Source: JBEKYH01 sp049511115 (GTDB lineage Bacteria > Planctomycetota > Phycisphaerae > Tepidisphaerales > Tepidisphaeraceae). Taken from it: a stretch of 8,900 nt of DNA. Numbering within the stretch: position 1 is the stretch's first letter; each line of letters begins with the position of its first letter. The position numbers and the translations under genes were made by a program. Positions 5,965 to 8,900 of this stretch are shown piece after piece. The notes beneath the pieces are model-generated. The model ran no database searches, was not told the origin of the DNA, and saw only the letters and a list, made by a program, of their open reading frames with translations. The stretch lies in the NCBI GenBank assembly GCA_049511115.1, contig JBEKYH010000181.1:1-8900 (forward strand), written 5' to 3'.

Positions 5965-6000
5965 AAAACCGCAATATTCAGGTTTTTCGACCCCGAAAAA
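5965..6000 (+). terminator. Two overlapping A/T-rich hairpins after the sigma operon
   Basis: Hairpin one is AAAACC (5965-5970) with GGTTTT (5981-5986) around a 10-nt loop. Hairpin two is TTTTTCG (5983-5989) with CGAAAAA (5994-6000) around ACCC. They share bases 5983-5986 and so cannot both form. They lie 25-60 nt past the epimerase stop. Hairpin one ends in a T5 run and could be a weak terminator; neither is GC-rich. Function is uncertain. Confidence 0.35.
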
Positions 6001-6012
6001 TCGAATCTTACT

Positions 6013-6038
6013 AACTTTTTCGCGTGGACAGGCTCTAA
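6013..6038 (+). promoter_or_regulatory. Candidate sigma-E/ECF-type promoter
   Basis: AACTT (6013-6017) and TCTAA (6034-6038) are 16 nt apart, the same motifs and spacing as in the sigma-E promoters of enterobacteria (GGAACTT, then TCTAA or TCTGA). It faces the small membrane-protein frame at 6089, about 50 nt downstream. Many ECF groups recognise an AAC-containing -35, so the sigma factor encoded at 3449-4060 might be the user. A sigma-70 reading (TAAGAT at 6036-6041) is possible too. Confidence 0.3.
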
Positions 6039-6088
6039 GATAGTGTAACCAAAGCTCCTCAGCGGAATGATTATGCTGTTGGAGCGTT

Positions 6089-6280
6089 ATGGTGCATGGG
6101 AGCGGCGCCCAAGAGCGACCTCCCAGGAGCGAGCCTGTGAGTGAGGATGTGGCGGCAATTGCACCGGTAGCGACTTCTAACCCGGCGGACGAGAAACGAT
6201 TTTCGCATGGCGGCGTCATTGGTTGGATAGTGGCGCTGGCCTATTTAGCTTTATGTGGAATTTTATATGGGCTTACCTGA
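6089..6280 (+). CDS. Possible small single-pass membrane protein
   Basis: This 63-residue frame is unrecognised. The N-terminal 40 residues are polar. Residues 41-62 (HGGVIGWIVALAYLALCGILYG) form one convincing transmembrane helix ending right at the C-terminus, as in tail-anchored or small regulatory membrane proteins. GGAG at 6081-6084 lies four nt before the ATG, one of the few clear Shine-Dalgarno sites in the window. A GTG start at 6137 would leave 47 residues with the same helix. It sits between an ECF-like promoter (6013-6038) and a strong terminator (6374-6410), so it could be a one-gene transcript. The 94 nt between its stop and the terminator hold no gene I recognise. It is short enough to be chance, hence the modest confidence. 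Confidence 0.45.
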   Translation: MVHGSGAQERPPRSEPVSEDVAAIAPVATSNPADEKRFSHGGVIGWIVALAYLALCGILYGLT

Positions 6281-6373
6281 CACAAAATGAATAAATCGGT
6301 CCGCGGCGGGTCCATTATGTGCGGAACCCCTCAGCGTGGCCGGTTTTTTACAAGCCTCTTTCCCTCCCCTGAG

Positions 6374-6410
6374 CCCCGGACGTCTTCCCCGCGTCCGGGG
6401 TCTTTTTTTT
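6374..6410 (+). terminator. Rho-independent terminator
   Basis: A 9-bp perfect stem, CCCCGGACG (6374-6382) and CGTCCGGGG (6392-6400), is followed by TC and an eight-T run (6403-6410). The T-tract orientation shows that it ends + strand transcription, from the small membrane-protein gene or the sigma operon. It lies 12 nt beyond the stop of scpB, which runs toward it on the other strand and for which it has no T-tract. Confidence 0.85.
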
Positions 6411-6422
6411 GCGCGATTTTAG

Positions 6423-7139
6423 TTAATTGCTTTTCAGATTACTGGGGGGGCCGGCGGTTTCCGGCTCCGGGAGGTCTTTGACGTTATTCAAGCCGAAGAG
6501 TTCGAGAAACCGCTTGGTTGTGCCGTAAAGAATGGGCCGTCCCGGCACTTCGGCGCGACCGGCGATGCGCACCAGGTGCTTTTCCATCAGGCTGCGGATG
6601 GTCTCGCCGCAGGCAACGCCGCGAATGGCCTCGACATCCGCGCGGAGGATCGGCTGCTTGTAGGCAATGATGGCCAAGGTCTCGAGGGCCGCCTTGGTCA
6701 GCTTGGCGTCGATCTCGCGCTGGTGGAGGGCACGGAGGGCGGTCCCGTATTGGGCCAGGGTGAGAATCTGATATCCGCCGGCGACTTGCTCAATGCGAAA
6801 GGCGCGGCCGGTCTCGGCGTATTGCTTGTTGAGAGAGGCCACTCCGCGCCGCACGGGTTTGACGGATTTCAGATCAAGCAGTTCGACGAGGCGCGCGGCG
6901 GTGAGGGGGTGGTGCGTCGCCAGGAGCAAGGCTTCGAGCAGTCCCAGGTCGGCTTCCTCGCCGCTTTTGTCGGCGGCCCCGTCTTCAGCGACGGCGCCAT
7001 CGGGCAAGTCCGCCTCATCGGCGGTTTCACCTTCTTCGGCGGCGTCTACAGGATCAGTTGGGGAACCTTCGGCAGGGGGGTCTTCCAATTCCATGAGGTT
7101 GGTGTCTTCCATGAGTTCGTCATCCCTGACCAATCGCAT
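6423..7139 (-). CDS. scpB: Segregation and condensation protein B
   Basis: ScpB joins ScpA and the SMC ATPase to make the bacterial condensin complex, which compacts and separates chromosomes in the cytoplasm. Numbered from the ATG at 7139 (238 residues), the family core begins at about residue 66 ('LLEALLLATHHPLTAARLVELL', first winged helix), continues with 'GRAFRIEQVAGGYQILT' (111-127), and ends in the second winged-helix signature 'LTKAALETLAIIAYKQPILRADVEAIRGV' (147-175), 'RIAGRAEVPGRPILYGTTKRFLELFGL' (191-217) and 'DLP'. The first 64 residues are an acidic, Pro/Ala-rich extension absent from typical ScpB. The start at 7139 is chosen because GGAG (7145-7148) lies five nt upstream; ATG 7157 would add six residues. 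No scpA is next to it in this window, unlike the common scpA-scpB pair. The gene upstream ends in its own terminator, so scpB must have its own promoter between about 7140 and 7210. Confidence 0.92.
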   Translation of the reverse strand: MRLVRDDELMEDTNLMELEDPPAEGSPTDPVDAAEEGETADEADLPDGAVAEDGAADKSGEEADLGLLEALLLATHHPLTAARLVELLDLKSVKPVRRGVASLNKQYAETGRAFRIEQVAGGYQILTLAQYGTALRALHQREIDAKLTKAALETLAIIAYKQPILRADVEAIRGVACGETIRSLMEKHLVRIAGRAEVPGRPILYGTTKRFLELFGLNNVKDLPEPETAGPPSNLKSN

Positions 7140-7144
7140 AGCGG

Positions 7145-7148
7145 CTCC
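7145..7148 (-). promoter_or_regulatory. Ribosome binding site of scpB
   Basis: GGAG on the - strand is five nt before the ATG at 7139. It supports that start over the ATG at 7157, which has only GAGGG abutting it. Confidence 0.5.
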
Positions 7149-7210
7149 GGAGGGCATCCCTCGGTAAGAAAGGTCCGATTACTCATCGACCTCTGGAGCG
7201 CAAGCGATTG

Positions 7211-7242
7211 AAAAAACAAATAAGCCGGACCCTCCGGGTCCG
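7211..7242 (-). terminator. Rho-independent terminator of the GT41 gene
   Basis: Read on the - strand, a 7-bp stem CGGACCC/GGGTCCG (7226-7242) with a 3-nt loop is followed by GC and a T-rich tract that includes TTTTTT (7211-7216). It lies about 45 nt past the stop of the glycosyltransferase gene and separates its transcript from scpB. Confidence 0.75.
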
Positions 7243-7286
7243 ATAATACGGGGTGTTTGATACACTTAAGGCCCACCGATCGCAAG

Positions 7287-8744
7287 CTATCCGACCACCG
7301 ACTTCCAGAATTCCGCCAACTGGGCTACTCCCGCTTGATTCTCAAAGAGCACTGGGCAGGCCGCTAATATCTTTTCTTTGGCCAATCTCCTTCGCTCCCT
7401 ATCCATTCCCAGGCCCGCCGCCAGCCGAACATAGTCAACCGCGTCTTTCGCGACGAAATCCATCAGCCCAATCGTCTGGTACATCTTGAACGCCAGCCTC
7501 CCGCGCAGCATTCCCGATGGGAGCGTGATGACCGGCGTCCCCATGGCCAAGGCTTCGTAGGTTGTATTGCCGCCGCCAAAGTGCAAGGGGTCAAGGAGCA
7601 CGTCGCAGGCCGCGTTGAGCCGCAAAAATCCCTGCCGATCCTGCCGCGGAATAAAGCGGATGCGACCGAGCACGTCCGGCATTGTGCGGTTGAATCGCTG
7701 CCAAAGAGCTTGCATCCATTCCTTGTACGGCGCCGCCAGAAGGACCAGGATACCCTTGGCGTCGGCGCGAAGGATGCCGCCCAGGACTGCGTCAAATTCC
7801 GGATGGAATTTGTACAAACTCTGCGGGCATCCATAGAGGTTTGCATCGGCTGGTAATCCGAATCGATCCGCGCTGGCTGAGACTCCGGCCTGCGGCGCTT
7901 CCAGGACTGGCCGGTAATAGTAAACCGCCAAATCCTTCAACGTCACGAGTTTTTCGGTGAACTGGCCCTGCGAGCCGTCCGGTTCCAGCCCCTGCGCAGA
8001 GATAAAGTAATCGACTGCGGAAATCCCAGATGTCACGGGATGTCCCCAGGTGGCGCACTGCACGGGGGCGAGCCGCGACAGGGCCAACGTGTAAGTGACC
8101 GGGTCCATCCCCAAGTCGAGATAATAGATCACATCCAGCTTCAGATCAGCGATCATTTTCCGCGCTTGCGGCAGACTGCTTGGAACGGGAAGGAACTGAT
8201 CGCAATGGGTTTTGAAAAAGTCCGCCACTTCGTCGCGCCCCGGCGCGACGCTCAGGAGCGTGAGGTGAAATTCCCCTCGCGGCAGTTGTGCGACCAATCC
8301 CTGCGCCAGCCGCCCGATCGTATGGTCGCGCAGATACTTCGAGACGATCCCCACGCGAATTCGCTCGCCCGCGGCCCGTGCACGTTTTCGTCCCCAATCA
8401 GAGTGCTGGGGCGCTGAGTACAATTTGGCACGGGATTCTTGCAGCCGCTTGTCGTCCAGTCCCTGGTATTGCGCGAAGAATTCCGGGACGGCGTAGCTTT
8501 CGGTCACATCATGCCGCACGCCTTGTCGCACCAACTCGCCGATTCCCTGCTCCAGCCGCTGCCGCCAGCCTCGCAAGTCCTCCATTGATTGATAAATCGG
8601 CGGCAGAAGACTGGCCAACAGGATGCGCGCCGTCGGATTGGGGCTTAATTGCACCAGCAGCCGAAATCTCTCCTCCGCTTCCTTGATTCTGCCCGCCTGG
8701 GCATGCGAAATCCCCTCGACGGTAAGTTGCACCAGATTTGCCAT
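7287..8744 (-). CDS. GT41 O-GlcNAc transferase / SPINDLY-like glycosyltransferase
   Basis: This 485-residue protein resembles the catalytic part of O-linked N-acetylglucosamine transferases (GT41, two-Rossmann GT-B fold), which move a sugar from a nucleotide donor to Ser/Thr of proteins; some bacterial relatives use Asn. A short helical N-terminus (residues 4-35, 'GISHAQAGRIKEAEERFRLLVQLSPNP') looks like one TPR unit, far fewer than in eukaryotic OGT. The first Rossmann half opens with 'RIRVGIVSKYLRDHTIGRL' (128-146), His141 matching the active-site His. Then come 'GHPVTSGISAVDYFI' (234-248) and 'QSLYKFHPEFD' (308-318), Lys312 matching the essential donor-phosphate Lys. The second half has 'RIRFIP' and 'DVLLDPLHFGGGNTTYEALAMGTPVITLPSG' (381-411), which binds the donor. 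It has no signal peptide and so is cytoplasmic. Acceptor and donor sugar are unknown. No Shine-Dalgarno site is seen; ATG 8744 follows a hairpin at 8762-8780. Confidence 0.88.
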   Translation of the reverse strand: MANLVQLTVEGISHAQAGRIKEAEERFRLLVQLSPNPTARILLASLLPPIYQSMEDLRGWRQRLEQGIGELVRQGVRHDVTESYAVPEFFAQYQGLDDKRLQESRAKLYSAPQHSDWGRKRARAAGERIRVGIVSKYLRDHTIGRLAQGLVAQLPRGEFHLTLLSVAPGRDEVADFFKTHCDQFLPVPSSLPQARKMIADLKLDVIYYLDLGMDPVTYTLALSRLAPVQCATWGHPVTSGISAVDYFISAQGLEPDGSQGQFTEKLVTLKDLAVYYYRPVLEAPQAGVSASADRFGLPADANLYGCPQSLYKFHPEFDAVLGGILRADAKGILVLLAAPYKEWMQALWQRFNRTMPDVLGRIRFIPRQDRQGFLRLNAACDVLLDPLHFGGGNTTYEALAMGTPVITLPSGMLRGRLAFKMYQTIGLMDFVAKDAVDYVRLAAGLGMDRERRRLAKEKILAACPVLFENQAGVAQLAEFWKSVVG

Positions 8745-8852
8745 GCGGCATGCTCACTCTAAGCGCCGTTCCGCGGCGCTGAGGGATGCTACCGCTGGGC
8801 CAGAGCGTGGGCAACTTGCGGGTTGCCGCCCGCCCGGTATTCTCATCGGCGG
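8745..8852. promoter_or_regulatory. Divergent promoter region with two inverted repeats
   Basis: This gap separates the - strand GT41 gene from the + strand gene starting at 8853, so it should hold both promoters, though I found no convincing -35/-10 pair. It has two perfect inverted repeats: AGCGCCG (8762-8768) with CGGCGCT (8774-8780) around TTCCG, and GGCAAC (8810-8815) with GTTGCC (8822-8827) around TTGCGG. The first would fold in the 5' leader of the GT41 mRNA, about 18 nt before its start codon. Neither has a T-tract. Confidence 0.4.
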
Positions 8853-8900
8853 ATGCAGCGTACCGGCCGATTAGTGCGATTCCTATTGATCCTGCTGGTT
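8853..8900 (+). CDS. Start of an exported or membrane protein gene (3' end outside window)
   Basis: An ATG at 8853 opens a frame MQRTGRLVRFLLILLV that is still open at the window edge. Basic residues (R3, R6, R9) followed by a run of Leu/Ile/Val is the pattern of a signal peptide or signal anchor. A purine-rich GGCGG lies just upstream at about 8848-8852. Only 16 codons are visible, so neither family nor function can be given. Its divergent placement from the GT41 gene makes a real start plausible. Confidence 0.5.
   Translation, partial: MQRTGRLVRFLLILLV

Noticed and set aside
6287..6481. 64-residue + strand frame after the small membrane protein
   Set aside because: It runs straight through a strong terminator and into the 3' end of scpB.
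6576..7211. 211-residue + strand frame opposite scpB
   Set aside because: scpB is unmistakable on the - strand; this is its antisense shadow.

Overview
The window looks like a chromosomal segment from a high-GC bacterium, most likely a planctomycete (Phycisphaerae-like). The grounds are indirect: an ECF sigma factor paired with a membrane anti-sigma-like protein that has a Pro/Ala/Thr-rich exterior, scarce Shine-Dalgarno sites, a bacterial SPINDLY/OGT-type (GT41) glycosyltransferase, and dispersed intergenic repeats of the 'CCCTCTCCCTGAGTACAGGG' and 'TTCGCGTCTTCGCGG' kinds. No rRNA or tRNA is present to fix the taxonomy.

Positions 1-3250 are a worn accessory zone. It opens with the 3' end of a truncated type IIG restriction-modification/DNA methylase-like gene that stops before any methyltransferase motif. 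A 709-residue polytopic GT-C-like membrane glycosyltransferase gene follows, with a palindromic repeat inserted in frame in one of its loops. Next come an orphan Phd-type antitoxin gene and a 19-codon remnant of what looks like its overlapping RelE/ParE toxin. A second copy of the same palindromic repeat (47 of 49 bases identical in the core) lies immediately after this remnant.

Positions 3449-5940 form a compact + strand operon: an ECF sigma factor, a single-pass anti-sigma-like protein and an aldose 1-epimerase-like enzyme, with gaps of 47 and 12 nt. The anti-sigma domain has His-x3-His-x2-His where the usual zinc anti-sigma (ZAS) fold has His-x3-Cys-x2-Cys. A possible 63-residue single-pass membrane protein (6089-6280) follows. 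It is preceded by a sequence resembling a sigma-E/ECF promoter and followed by a strong rho-independent terminator at 6374-6410.

Positions 6423-8744 are on the - strand: scpB (chromosome segregation and condensation) and, upstream of it, a GT41 O-GlcNAc-transferase-like gene with its own terminator between the two. A + strand gene with an N-terminal hydrophobic signal starts at 8853 and runs off the window, making 8745-8852 a divergent promoter region with two inverted repeats.

No defence island, CRISPR array or clearly novel multi-gene system is visible. The points most worth following are the in-frame repeat insertion, the repeat-associated truncation of the toxin-antitoxin pair, the His-rich ZAS variant, and the possible promoter target of the local sigma factor.
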